Shown here: positions 1-7,905 of the stretch, one piece after another | How positions within the stretch are numbered: position 1 is the first letter of the stretch | How the letters are laid out: every line of letters begins with the position of its first letter | Source of the DNA: CBFHSF01 sp965661055 | Lineage (GTDB): Bacteria; Bacteroidota; Bacteroidia; Flavobacteriales; Schleiferiaceae | Reading direction: 5' to 3' | Assembly: GCA_965661055.1 (NCBI GenBank) | Contig: CBFICS010000017.1 | Location: 1-47,079 of the forward strand | Length of the DNA stretch: 47,079 nucleotides | Position numbers and translations under genes: made by a program | Notes under the pieces: generated by a model | The model's input: only the letters and a program-made list of their open reading frames with translations | Told to the model about the DNA's origin: nothing | The model's database searches: none

Positions 1-154
1 TAGAATTCCCACTTGAATTGCTTACTAACAGTGTATTACCGTTCCATCCGTCTCCAAACGAATCAAAAAGATTCAGTGTGTAGGAACACTGCGCATGCAG
101 TGGATTAATCACACTAACGAAGAGCAGAGCAGTGGAAATAAATAATCGCGTCAT
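1..154 (-). CDS. Partial secreted protein, N-terminus only
   Basis: The reverse strand from an ATG at 154 reads through to the window edge without a stop (51 codons). The first 22 residues form a clear Sec signal peptide: basic Thr-Arg start, a hydrophobic core, and an Ala-x-Ala-like end HAQ. The mature part begins with CSYTL and contains DSFGDGWNG. That Cys-start plus D-S-x-GDGWNG arrangement recurs in secreted, often multidomain, Bacteroidota surface proteins. The rest of the gene lies outside the window, so no function can be given. It may be an exported adhesin- or protease-like protein, and a type IX sorting domain would only be visible at the missing C-terminus. Its position next to the tRNA-Pro remnant suggests it could be the last gene of an inserted segment. 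Confidence 0.7.
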   Translation of the reverse strand, partial: MTRLFISTALLFVSVINPLHAQCSYTLNLFDSFGDGWNGNTLLVSNSSGNS

Positions 155-256
155 GGCCAAAGATTTAGAGGTCTTTGCTAAAAACAAGGCATTAATCTTT
201 TTGTTCGAAAACCTTGTGACAATAAAATTAAAACATTGATTATCAGTAGTTTATAG

Positions 257-285
257 GTAGGATTCAAGTCCTGTCATCCCGACCA
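257..285 (+). tRNA. Decayed 3' end of a tRNA-Pro gene (remnant)
   Basis: The 29 bases match the T-arm and acceptor end of a Bacteroidota tRNA-Pro. They comprise a T-stem-like GTAGG, a loop ATTCAAGT, CCTGT, then CATCCCG, discriminator A and an encoded CCA. The acceptor half would pair with CGGGATG, the usual start of tRNA-Pro, but no such 5' half, D-arm or anticodon arm exists in the 75 bases upstream. The T-loop is one base too long. It is therefore a fragment rather than a working gene. Tyrosine recombinases that use tRNA 3' ends leave such copies at one boundary of an integrated element. The family assignment comes from memory of tRNA-Pro sequences. Confidence 0.6.
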
Positions 286-287
286 AT

Positions 288-317
288 AAAAAGCCAGCTT
301 TTCAGCTGGCTTTTTTT
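288..317 (+). terminator. Rho-independent terminator after the tRNA-Pro remnant
   Basis: Stem AAGCCAGCT / AGCTGGCTT with a TTTC loop, flanked by A-tract and T-tract (seven Ts), begins three bases after the CCA of the tRNA remnant. It is symmetrical enough to work in both directions. It may be the native terminator of the former tRNA gene. Confidence 0.8.
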
Positions 318-492
318 ATGACCTTATAATTTCTAAGGGATAACAGAATTAAGGGAGATCAAGCGAACATGAGACCACGGGAACAAACTAAACTTTGTAA
401 TTCCAACTTACGGGTTAATTAAACTCAGTTCACAGTCCTTCAATTCAAAACCGATATTCAAATCAACCTTAGTAGCCTTTTACGTGAAATAA
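318..492. other. Intergenic stretch, nothing recognised
   Basis: AT-rich sequence between the terminator and the end of the aminotransferase gene. I see no ORF, hairpin or repeat worth naming. Confidence 0.5.
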
Positions 493-1683
493 TTATTGGG
501 CAGTATCGTCAATGCAGCTCTTGATAGTTTGACAAGCCCATAAAATTTCTTCCTCGGTAATGGTCAGTGGAGGGGCTATTCTCATGCATCTGTCATTGAA
601 CAAAAACCAATCGGTTATTAATCCGCGCTCAATGCAGAGGTCAATCACCTCTTTGAGCCTTTCAAATGACTCCATCTCCACAGAAATCATAAATCCTCGT
701 CCCGACACTTTTTTGATTTGAGGGTGAATTAGATTTTTTACAAATAATTCAGATTTGCTATCCACGGAAGTGATATAATCTGTGCTGTTTAAAAATTCAA
801 TATTGGCAAGTGCCGCCGCACAGCAAACAGGGTGCCCTCCAAAGGTAGTGATGTGACCTAAAATCGGATTTTCCTTAAGGGAATCCATGATTTTCTTTTG
901 GGTAACAAAGGCCCCAATAGGCATGCCGCCGCCCATTCCTTTTGCTAAAACGATAATATCTGGAACAACCTCTTCCCGTTGAAAGGCAAAGTAGGTCCCC
1001 GTACGTCCAAATCCGGTTTGAATTTCATCAAAAACCAATAAAGTGCCTGTTTGGTTACAATGGTTTCTCAGTTTTTTTAAATATCCCTTACGGGGAGGAA
1101 TGTAGCCAGCTTCCCCTTGAATAGGCTCTATAAATACGGCCGCTGTTTTCTCTGTGATTTCAGAAAATTGAGACTCGTCGTTAAATTCAATTTGTTTTAT
1201 TCCCGGCAATAAGGGTCTGAAATTTCCTTTAAACTCCTCGTTTCCCATGAGGCTTAACGCGCCGTGACTTGAGCCATGGTAGGCGTTTTTATAGGAAATA
1301 ACTTCTTGTCTGCCGGTGAATTTTTTTGCTGTCTTCAGCGCTCCTTCAATGGCTTCAGATCCTGAGTTGACAAAGTAAACCGATTCAAAAGGCTTGCCTA
1401 AAACGGCTAACAGTGCTTGTGATAAGTTGATCTGAGGGGATTGAATATACTCTCCATAAACCATTAGGTGCATGTATTTTTCAACCTGTTCTTGAACGGC
1501 TTTTACAACCATAGGATTGCAATGGCCAATGTTAGAAACAGAAATGCCAGAAATGAGGTCTAGGTACTTTTTACCGTCTTTATCATATATAAAATTCCCT
1601 TCAGCTCTAGTCATTTCTAGTGCTAAAGGGAAGTCTGTAGTCTGCGCTAAATTCTTAACAAAAAGTTCTTTCGTGCTTGCCAT
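493..1683 (-). CDS. Class III PLP-dependent aminotransferase
   Basis: A 396-residue fold-type I, class III aminotransferase of the acetylornithine/ornithine/4-aminobutyrate family. Visible landmarks are the phosphate-binding VNSGSEA (105-111), the cofactor-contacting FDEIQTGFGRTG (218-229) with Asp219, and the PLP lysine Lys248 in LAKGMGGGMP. The length is normal for the family. It moves an amino group from an omega-amino donor to 2-oxoglutarate or another keto acid in the cytoplasm. The substrate cannot be read from the sequence, and the neighbours (an ECF sigma operon) do not belong to arginine synthesis. The ATG at 1683 fits the family start. The next gene upstream ends 20 bases away, so co-transcription with the sigma-factor block is possible. 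Confidence 0.88.
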   Translation of the reverse strand: MASTKELFVKNLAQTTDFPLALEMTRAEGNFIYDKDGKKYLDLISGISVSNIGHCNPMVVKAVQEQVEKYMHLMVYGEYIQSPQINLSQALLAVLGKPFESVYFVNSGSEAIEGALKTAKKFTGRQEVISYKNAYHGSSHGALSLMGNEEFKGNFRPLLPGIKQIEFNDESQFSEITEKTAAVFIEPIQGEAGYIPPRKGYLKKLRNHCNQTGTLLVFDEIQTGFGRTGTYFAFQREEVVPDIIVLAKGMGGGMPIGAFVTQKKIMDSLKENPILGHITTFGGHPVCCAAALANIEFLNSTDYITSVDSKSELFVKNLIHPQIKKVSGRGFMISVEMESFERLKEVIDLCIERGLITDWFLFNDRCMRIAPPLTITEEEILWACQTIKSCIDDTAQ

Positions 1684-1703
1684 TTGGCAAAGGTAAGCAG
1701 GAT

Positions 1704-2168
1704 TTAGTCAATATGTGGTCTTTCTCTTTTGCGGTCTCGATTTTTGTATTCCCTCATGAGTTTTTGTTTAAACTTGAACTCAGCGATATATACTTTTTCA
1801 ATTTTTGACACAGAAAGGACCTTTTTCAGCTTTTCATGGTATTCTTTTTGAAACTCTAGTTTCTGTGCTTCGCGCTTGAAGTGGGCTTGAATGCCTTCTT
1901 CTACCTCCTTTTCAGAGCGGTTTTCGGCTTTCATTTCTTCAGAATGAGCTTTTCTCTCTTCCTTCTCAAGGGTTCTAGTCTTGTCGGTAAGCTCATTGTA
2001 TAGGGGCCAAAAAACTTGCGCTTCTTCTGCAGTAAGGTCAGCCTCTTTAGTGATATAAGCCACGCGCATGGCATCAATTTTTTCATGGTGAGCTTCGCGC
2101 TTACTTTCTCTTTGTCCAAAGCTTACAAAAGAAGCGAGAGAAAGGACGATTAAAAGTGTCTTTTTCAT
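1704..2168 (-). CDS. Spy/CpxP-like periplasmic protein ('sensor of ECF-type sigma factor')
   Basis: A 154-residue exported protein with a signal peptide ending around SFGQ (residues 16-19) and a highly charged helical body. The motif LTAEEAQVFWPLYNE (45-59) marks the Bacteroidota family annotated as sensor of ECF-type sigma factor, a helical Spy/CpxP-like group; the long charged stretch 65-150 is predicted all-helical. It is the third gene of a sigma / anti-sigma / Spy-like set with 7-16 base gaps, so it probably responds to envelope state and feeds into that pair. Direct sensing is inferred from synteny. A paralogue with the motif FTEEESKVFWPLYNE lies at 32785-33243, in an efflux operon. Confidence 0.8.
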   Translation of the reverse strand: MKKTLLIVLSLASFVSFGQRESKREAHHEKIDAMRVAYITKEADLTAEEAQVFWPLYNELTDKTRTLEKEERKAHSEEMKAENRSEKEVEEGIQAHFKREAQKLEFQKEYHEKLKKVLSVSKIEKVYIAEFKFKQKLMREYKNRDRKRERPHID

Positions 2169-2175
2169 TTTTCTA

Positions 2176-2577
2176 TTATTTTTCTAATTCTGAAATTGAG
2201 AATTCATCCATGTGTTCATCTACATATTCATATAGAGATTCATCGGTCATGGTTTCAAAAATATCTACATTTTCTGCCTCAGCGGTTAACTGAGAAAGCT
2301 GAATGTCATTCAAATAGAGCTCTAAATAGGTCTCTAGGTCTTCATCGCTCAACCTCCCTAGGTTAAAGGTCTCGGTAGAAGGGTTAGAGGTCTTTTGAAA
2401 GGGAATCATTAATAGCAATGCTACCGCAGCTGCAACACTGGTTATTTTCACCCACCTTTTCTTCACAAAGACCGGTTTTAGCGCAACTTCGTTTTGAGGA
2501 ATTTTTTTTAGATTACTCTTTAAATCTTCAAAATATCCCTCAGGGGTTTCAAATATGTTTTTTCGCTCGGGTTTCAT
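2176..2577 (-). CDS. Probable membrane anti-sigma factor
   Basis: 133 residues with one membrane segment (about 43-60, rich in Ala, Val and Leu) that separates a cytoplasmic N-terminus from an acidic C-terminal domain. The N-terminal FETPEGYF (9-16) is the short motif typical of Bacteroidota anti-sigma-like proteins that follow ECF sigma genes. It starts 16 bases after the sigma gene and ends 7 bases before the Spy-like gene. The likely role is to hold the adjacent sigma factor at the membrane. No zinc-binding ASD motif (HxxxCxxC) is present, so it would be a non-zinc type. Function is inferred from gene order and topology rather than from a strong domain signature. Confidence 0.72.
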   Translation of the reverse strand: MKPERKNIFETPEGYFEDLKSNLKKIPQNEVALKPVFVKKRWVKITSVAAAVALLLMIPFQKTSNPSTETFNLGRLSDEDLETYLELYLNDIQLSQLTAEAENVDIFETMTDESLYEYVDEHMDEFSISELEK

Positions 2578-2593
2578 TACAACTATTTGACGG

Positions 2594-3133
2594 TTAAAAG
2601 TCCAGTGGGTTTAATTCAGTAGAAATATTTTCTTTAATTTTTTTCACCGCGTGATGGTAGTTGGCCTTTAATCCTCCTTCAGTACCACCAATAATTCCCG
2701 CAATTTGACCAAAAGTCATGTTCTGAAAATACTTCATTTTAAAAACAAGTTTTTGCTTTTCAGGAAGCTCTTCAACCGCGTTGAGTAGCTTTTTATGAAG
2801 GTCATCACCATTAAAGTAAGGTTCAGAAAGAGCTTCGTTTACGAATTCAATCGGGGTAGCGTTTTTTGCTTTTAGCTTTCTCAATTGGTCAAGACTTTGG
2901 TTGGTGACAATCCGAAAGGTCCAGGTGAAAACTTTTGAATCTCCCTGAAACCTCGGAAGGTTTTTCCAAATCTTTACAAATGAATTTTGAAGGGCATCAT
3001 TGGCTTCTTCATGCTCTAGAAGGATGTTTCTAGCTTGAAAATACAAAGGCTTTGAATAGGCGTCAACAATGGCGTTGAATGCCTTTTCAAAATTTCTTGC
3101 ATTAATGAATTCTAGAATTTCTTTCTCCTCCAT
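2594..3133 (-). CDS. ECF-type RNA polymerase sigma factor
   Basis: 179 residues with the two-domain layout of an ECF sigma factor. Region 2 covers about 22-90, with DALQNSFVKIWKNL (46-59) and FTWTFRIVTNQSLDQLRK for -10 recognition and melting. Region 4 covers about 113-172, with LPEKQKLVFKMKYFQNMTF and a helix-turn-helix in FGQIAGIIGGTEGGLKANYH. It would direct polymerase to a small envelope-related regulon. It is the first gene of a three-gene set with an anti-sigma and a Spy-like protein, so it is probably autoregulated. The start at 3133 (MEEKEILEF) fits the family. Confidence 0.9.
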   Translation of the reverse strand: MEEKEILEFINARNFEKAFNAIVDAYSKPLYFQARNILLEHEEANDALQNSFVKIWKNLPRFQGDSKVFTWTFRIVTNQSLDQLRKLKAKNATPIEFVNEALSEPYFNGDDLHKKLLNAVEELPEKQKLVFKMKYFQNMTFGQIAGIIGGTEGGLKANYHHAVKKIKENISTELNPLDF

Positions 3134-3175
3134 GGTAATGAGTTACTCATTTTGACGGAAGGTAGAGGAAAAGGT

Positions 3176-3874
3176 TTAATGAGTTTTTTTGCTATTCACT
3201 CCTTTTTCTGCATCCTTCCATAAATTGTCGTTGGGAACGGGAGCGGTAATTTTTAATTTTTCGCCCGAGGTAGGATGATCAAATTCTAAATATCTAGCGT
3301 GCAAACAAATGCTAGCATCAGGATTGGTTCTGTGGGCTCCGTACTTTACATCTCCTTTAATGCTCCAACCACGATGGCTTAACTGAACTCTGATTTGGTG
3401 ATGTCTACCAGTTTCTAGTGCTACCTCTACTAAGAAGTATTTTTTTAACGAATAGAGTAATTGGTAACTCAAAGCTGCTTTTTGCGCACCTGGTTGTTGA
3501 GGGTCTACCACAAAAGATTTATTCCTTTTTTCGTTCTTAGCCAAATAGTTCTCTAGCCTTCCAAGACTGGGGATGGGCTTTTTTTCTACCAAAGCCCAGT
3601 AGGTTTTATTGACCTTTCTGTCGTGAAAAATCTTGTTGACACGAGCTAAAGCTTTACTCGTTTTTGCAAATACAACAATTCCAGAGGTCGGTCGGTCTAA
3701 CCTGTGAGGAAGTCCTAGGTAGACATTTCCAGGCTTGTCGTATTTTACCTTGATGTATTCTTTGATCTTATCAGAAAGCGGAACATCACCTGTTTTATCA
3801 CCTTGAACAATTTCGCCGGAAGGCTTATTGACAATAATTAGGTGATTGTCTTCGTATAGAATAATATCTTGTAT
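3176..3874 (-). CDS. RluA-family pseudouridine synthase
   Basis: About 233 residues forming the catalytic domain of the RluA family without an S4 domain. The signature HRLDRPTSGIVVFAKT contains the catalytic Asp61. ETGRHHQIRVQLSHRGW is the second conserved block. It converts a uridine in rRNA or tRNA to pseudouridine; the target is not known. The usual first codon appears to be TTG at 3877, overlapping the TGA stop of panB (TTGA), with the interval given here counted from within that overlap. No ATG is available in the frame upstream of the conserved ILYEDNH block. The overlap with panB suggests translational coupling, although the two functions are unrelated. Confidence 0.88.
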   Translation of the reverse strand: MQDIILYEDNHLIIVNKPSGEIVQGDKTGDVPLSDKIKEYIKVKYDKPGNVYLGLPHRLDRPTSGIVVFAKTSKALARVNKIFHDRKVNKTYWALVEKKPIPSLGRLENYLAKNEKRNKSFVVDPQQPGAQKAALSYQLLYSLKKYFLVEVALETGRHHQIRVQLSHRGWSIKGDVKYGAHRTNPDASICLHARYLEFDHPTSGEKLKITAPVPNDNLWKDAEKGVNSKKTH

Positions 3875-4692
3875 CAATACTTTTCTGATTGATTCGGGAA
3901 GTCGACCGTTTTGACATCATTTACATACTGCTGAACAGCACCCGTGATATCCTCAAATAGGCTTAAATACCTTCTTAAAAATCGTGGATTGAATTCATGG
4001 GTCATGCCCAACATATCATGCAAAACCAAAACTTGTCCGTCTACATCTGGACCCGCCCCAATGCCAATTACCGGAATTGTTAGATTTTCTGCGACCTTTT
4101 TGGCTAATTCAGAAGGAATCTTTTCTAGAACTAATGCAAAACACCCAGCTCTCTCTAGTGTTTTTGCATCCTGTATCAATTTTTCAGCTTCTTCTTCCTC
4201 CTTGGCCCTAACCGAGTAGGTACCAAATTTATAAATGGATTGTGGCGTTAATCCTAGGTGCCCCATTACAGGAATTCCCGCAGTTAAAATTCGCTCAATA
4301 CTGGTTAAAATTTCAATCCCCCCTTCTAGTTTTACCGCATGACCACCAGACTCTTTCATGATTCTAATGGCAGAACTCAAGGCTTCTTTACTGTTACCCT
4401 GGTATGATCCGAAGGGAAGGTCAACCACTACCAAGGCTCTGTCTACCGCTCTTACTACCGATGACGCATGGTAAATCATTTGGTCTAGGGTAATGGGCAA
4501 GGTGGTTTCATGTCCTGCCATGACATTACTTGCAGAATCACCGACTAAGATGACGTCAATACCTGCATGATCTATGATTTTGGCCAAGGTAAAGTCATAA
4601 GCAGTTAGCATGCTTATTTTTTCACCTTTCCTCTTCATTTCTTGAACCGAATTGGTGGTGATTTTCTTGAATTCAGATTTTGCGATTGACAT
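3874..4692 (-). CDS. panB: 3-methyl-2-oxobutanoate hydroxymethyltransferase
   Basis: PanB transfers a hydroxymethyl group from methylenetetrahydrofolate to 2-oxoisovalerate to give ketopantoate, the first committed step to pantothenate and CoA. The magnesium ligands of the family are visible: Asp in VGDS (about residue 52), Asp in VVDLPFGSY, and Glu in KLEGG. The catalytic Glu lies in LVLEKIP. I start at the ATG at 4692 (MSIAKSEFKK), which matches flavobacterial homologues. A longer reading would need a GTG at 4710. The 272-residue length is normal. The stop overlaps the start of the pseudouridine synthase gene. Confidence 0.93.
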   Translation of the reverse strand: MSIAKSEFKKITTNSVQEMKRKGEKISMLTAYDFTLAKIIDHAGIDVILVGDSASNVMAGHETTLPITLDQMIYHASSVVRAVDRALVVVDLPFGSYQGNSKEALSSAIRIMKESGGHAVKLEGGIEILTSIERILTAGIPVMGHLGLTPQSIYKFGTYSVRAKEEEEAEKLIQDAKTLERAGCFALVLEKIPSELAKKVAENLTIPVIGIGAGPDVDGQVLVLHDMLGMTHEFNPRFLRRYLSLFEDITGAVQQYVNDVKTVDFPNQSEKY

Positions 4693-4759
4693 GATAGTGT
4701 GTTTTAGCACTTCAAAAATATGAAATTTTAAGGGGCCATTATCTATAATCCATTTTAGT

Positions 4760-4767
4760 TATCTTTG
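4760..4767 (+). promoter_or_regulatory. Bacteroidota -7 promoter box (TATCTTTG)
   Basis: TATCTTTG matches the TAnnTTTG -7 consensus of Bacteroidota housekeeping promoters. It stands 18 bases before the lipoprotein start at 4785, in the gap between divergent genes. Confidence 0.6.
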
Positions 4768-4784
4768 TTTCCCACACAAAGTGA

Positions 4785-5810
4785 ATGAAAACAGATATGA
4801 AAAACTTATTCCTCTTTGGTTTTTTATCAGTTCTTGCGTTAACATCATGTAACAATGATTTAAACGTCAACGCAGACTATAAAGAATCAGCCATTGTATA
4901 CGGAATTATTAGACCTTCTTTAGATACTCAGTGGGTGAGAATTCACCGTTCTTATATGGGTGATCAAGGCGCTCAAGGCGGAAATAGCAATCCAGACTCT
5001 ATTTACTTTAATCAGTTAGACGTAAAGGTTTTAGTAAAGAAAAACGGATCTGTTCAAAATACCATTCAACTGGTTAGAGATTCAACTTCTAAAGACCTTG
5101 ATGAAGGGTATTTTACCACAGACGGGTACCACCTATACAGATTTCAAGAACCCATAGATGTTGATGCTAAGTATGTAATTGAGATTATTAAGCCGGATAG
5201 CTCTTTAGTTTATGGGGAAACTCCCATCGTGAAAAACATGAGTTTACTTAGTCCTGGGTTTAGCCGTTTAAACTTTGCCGGGCCAAACGGTCAGGATATC
5301 ACGGTGACCAGTCCTGAGAACGGAAGAATCTTTCAAGGGTTCATCAGGTTTCACTACAAAGAACAAAATCGCTTTGTTTACTCAGATACGGCAAGTAAAT
5401 ATGTAGATTACCAATTGAACACAAATTATTCAAATTCAATTGATGGAAATGGTAAAGACATTTCTCAAAATGTGAATTACTCTGCGTTTTTCGGATTTTT
5501 GAAAACCCAATTAGACCCTGATCCAAACATAAATCGCTTTTTTAAGAGCTGCGACATATACATTCAGTGTGGTGCAGATGATTTCGCCACTTATTTAAAT
5601 GTTACAAAGCCTTCTACAGGAATAGTTCAAGATAGACCGAACTTTACCAATCTAACCAATGGTTTGGGAATTTTCTCTTCTATCAATGATCTAGAGTCAA
5701 AGAATTTTGAATTGAGTCCTAGGACATTAGACTCCTTGTACAACGGTCTTTTGCTTTGCGACTATCGCTTCGGCAGGTTGTTTGGGTTAGACACCCTTTA
5801 CTGCCAATAA
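4785..5810 (+). CDS. Lipoprotein of unknown function
   Basis: 341 residues with a lipoprotein signal ending at LTSC (lipid-modified Cys at about 22), so it is membrane-anchored and probably in the outer membrane. The mature N-terminus (YKESAIVYGIIRP, then QWVRIHRSYMGD) resembles Bacteroidota lipoproteins of about 300 residues that open with an 'xVYGLL..DTQyIrInK' segment and look beta-rich. I cannot give a function. It has its own promoter box and its own terminator (5847-5877), so it is a single-gene unit. A start at 4797 (MKNLFLF) is equally possible. It sits between panB, which diverges from it, and dnaK. Confidence 0.75.
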   Translation: MKTDMKNLFLFGFLSVLALTSCNNDLNVNADYKESAIVYGIIRPSLDTQWVRIHRSYMGDQGAQGGNSNPDSIYFNQLDVKVLVKKNGSVQNTIQLVRDSTSKDLDEGYFTTDGYHLYRFQEPIDVDAKYVIEIIKPDSSLVYGETPIVKNMSLLSPGFSRLNFAGPNGQDITVTSPENGRIFQGFIRFHYKEQNRFVYSDTASKYVDYQLNTNYSNSIDGNGKDISQNVNYSAFFGFLKTQLDPDPNINRFFKSCDIYIQCGADDFATYLNVTKPSTGIVQDRPNFTNLTNGLGIFSSINDLESKNFELSPRTLDSLYNGLLLCDYRFGRLFGLDTLYCQ

Positions 5811-5846
5811 GACATTTTGTCGTATAGAATATGACGAACTATACAG

Positions 5847-5877
5847 AATCCTGCCAGAATGATGGCAGGATTTTTTT
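5847..5877 (+). terminator. Rho-independent terminator
   Basis: Perfect 10-bp stem AATCCTGCCA / TGGCAGGATT with loop GAATGA and a seven-T tail, 37 bases after the lipoprotein stop codon. Confidence 0.88.
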
Positions 5878-5950
5878 GTTTTGGGCTGTGGCATAGTGAT
5901 TGACCATAAGCCAATGTTAAATTGAAAATTTTTAAATCAACCATAGAATC

Positions 5951-7855
5951 ATGGGTAAAATAATTGGAATTGACTTAGGAACCACAAACTCTTGTGTTGC
6001 GGTAATGGAGGGTAACGAGCCCGTTGTTATTCCCAACAGTGAAGGTAAAAGAACTACACCTTCCGTGGTAGCCTTTGTTGAAAACGGAGAAAGAAAAGTT
6101 GGTGATCCTGCAAAACGTCAGGCCATTACTAACCCAACAAAAACGATTAGTTCTATTAAGCGCTTCATGGGGGAGCCTTTTGACAATATTTCAAAAGAAG
6201 CTGGCCGTGTACCTTATAAAGTCGTTAAAGGAGATAACAATACCCCAAGAGTAGATATTGATGGTAGAATGTATACTCCACAAGAATTGTCAGCAATGAT
6301 TCTTCAAAAAATGAAGAAAACGGCTGAAGATTACTTAGGACAAGATGTAACAGAGGCCGTTGTAACGGTTCCTGCATACTTCAATGATAGCCAGAGACAA
6401 GCTACTAAAGAAGCTGGAGAAATTGCCGGTTTAAAAGTTAGACGTATCATTAACGAGCCAACAGCTGCTGCGTTAGCGTACGGAATTGACAAGAAAGGTC
6501 AAGATTTAACGGTAGCTGTATTTGACTTGGGTGGGGGTACACACGATGTATCTATCCTTGAGTTAGGTGACGGTGTATTTGAAGTGAAATCTACAGACGG
6601 TGATACTCACTTAGGGGGAGATGACTTTGACCAAAGAGTGATTGATTGGTTAGCTGACGAGTTTAAGAAGGAAGAAGATATGGATCTTAAATCTGATCCT
6701 ATGGCACTTCAACGTCTTAAAGAAGCAGCAGAAAAAGCTAAGATTGAATTGTCTTCAAGCTCTAGCACTGAGATTAACTTACCTTATATTACGGCTACAG
6801 CTAGTGGACCTAAACACTTGGTAAGAACTCTTTCTAAGAGTCAGTTTGATCAATTGACCTCTGACTTGGTAGATAGATCTATTGAACCTTGTCGTTCAGC
6901 TCTTAAGAGTGCAGGTTTATCAGTAGGAGATATTGATCAGATTATCCTTGTAGGGGGATCAACTCGTATTCCTGCGGTTCAAGATGCAGTGAAAAAATTC
7001 TTTGGAAAAGAGCCTTCAAAAGGAGTTAACCCAGATGAGGTGGTTGCGATTGGAGCTTCTATTCAAGGAGGAGTTTTAGCAGGAGATGTACAAGATGTAT
7101 TGCTTCTTGATGTTACTCCACTTTCTTTAGGTATTGAAACTATGGGAGGTGTATTTACAAAGTTGATCGAAGCGAATACTACCATCCCTACTAAGAAATC
7201 AGAGACCTTCTCTACAGCATCAGACAACCAGCCTTCGGTACAAATTAATATTGGCCAAGGAGAACGTCCGATGTATGCTGATAACAAAACACTAGGAACG
7301 TTCCACTTAGATGGAATTCCACCAGCCCCAAGAGGAGTTCCTCAGGTTGAAGTGACTTTTGACATTGACGCAAACGGTATTTTACACGTTTCTGCAAAAG
7401 ATAAAGCCACCAATAAAGAACAGTCTATTCGCATTGAATCTTCTTCAGGTTTATCTCAAGAAGAAATTGATAAGATGAGAAGCGAGGCAGAAGCGAATGC
7501 AGAAGCTGACAAAGCAGCTAAAGAATTGGTAGATAAAATCAACGGAGCTGATGCAATGATTTTCCAAACGGAAAAACAATTGAAAGAATTCGGAGATAAA
7601 TTATCTGAGCCAAATAAAACGGCTATTGAAGGAGCCTTAGAAGAATTGAAAAAAGCCCATGAATCTAAAGACGTAGCACAGATTGATGCTGCTATGGAAA
7701 AGATTAATGAAGCTTGGAAAAATGCTTCTGAGGAAATGTACAAAGCTCAACAAGAAGCGGGTGCAGAAGGCGGAAGTCCAGAAGGCGGAAGTCCAGAAGG
7801 CGGCGCAGGATCTGCTGATGATGTAACGGATGTTGACTTTGAAGAAGTTAAATAA
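5951..7855 (+). CDS. dnaK: Molecular chaperone DnaK (Hsp70)
   Basis: 634 residues, full length. The ATPase domain (1 to about 380) opens with the phosphate-1 loop IGIDLGTTNSCVAV and holds FDLGGGTHDVSILE and the adenosine-binding ILVGGSTRIPAV. The substrate-binding domain follows the linker DVLLLDVTPLSLGIETMGG. A helical lid runs to the acidic end. The last residues include three copies of EGG(SP) before the conserved DDVTDVDFEEVK. It refolds proteins with DnaJ and GrpE, neither of which is adjacent. It is a single-gene unit with a strong terminator just downstream. No CIRCE or heat-shock operator is recognisable in the 140 bases upstream. Confidence 0.98.
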   Translation: MGKIIGIDLGTTNSCVAVMEGNEPVVIPNSEGKRTTPSVVAFVENGERKVGDPAKRQAITNPTKTISSIKRFMGEPFDNISKEAGRVPYKVVKGDNNTPRVDIDGRMYTPQELSAMILQKMKKTAEDYLGQDVTEAVVTVPAYFNDSQRQATKEAGEIAGLKVRRIINEPTAAALAYGIDKKGQDLTVAVFDLGGGTHDVSILELGDGVFEVKSTDGDTHLGGDDFDQRVIDWLADEFKKEEDMDLKSDPMALQRLKEAAEKAKIELSSSSSTEINLPYITATASGPKHLVRTLSKSQFDQLTSDLVDRSIEPCRSALKSAGLSVGDIDQIILVGGSTRIPAVQDAVKKFFGKEPSKGVNPDEVVAIGASIQGGVLAGDVQDVLLLDVTPLSLGIETMGGVFTKLIEANTTIPTKKSETFSTASDNQPSVQINIGQGERPMYADNKTLGTFHLDGIPPAPRGVPQVEVTFDIDANGILHVSAKDKATNKEQSIRIESSSGLSQEEIDKMRSEAEANAEADKAAKELVDKINGADAMIFQTEKQLKEFGDKLSEPNKTAIEGALEELKKAHESKDVAQIDAAMEKINEAWKNASEEMYKAQQEAGAEGGSPEGGSPEGGAGSADDVTDVDFEEVK

Positions 7856-7872
7856 TCTTTCACACGATAAAG

Positions 7873-7905
7873 AAAAAGGCCACTCAACAGAGTGGCCTTT
7901 TTTTT
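7873..7905 (+). terminator. Bidirectional terminator after dnaK
   Basis: Stem AAAGGCCACTC / GAGTGGCCTTT with loop AACA and an eight-T run. It terminates dnaK and also overlaps the last codons of the convergent thioesterase pseudogene, whose stop codon (7904-7906) lies in the T run. Confidence 0.88.
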
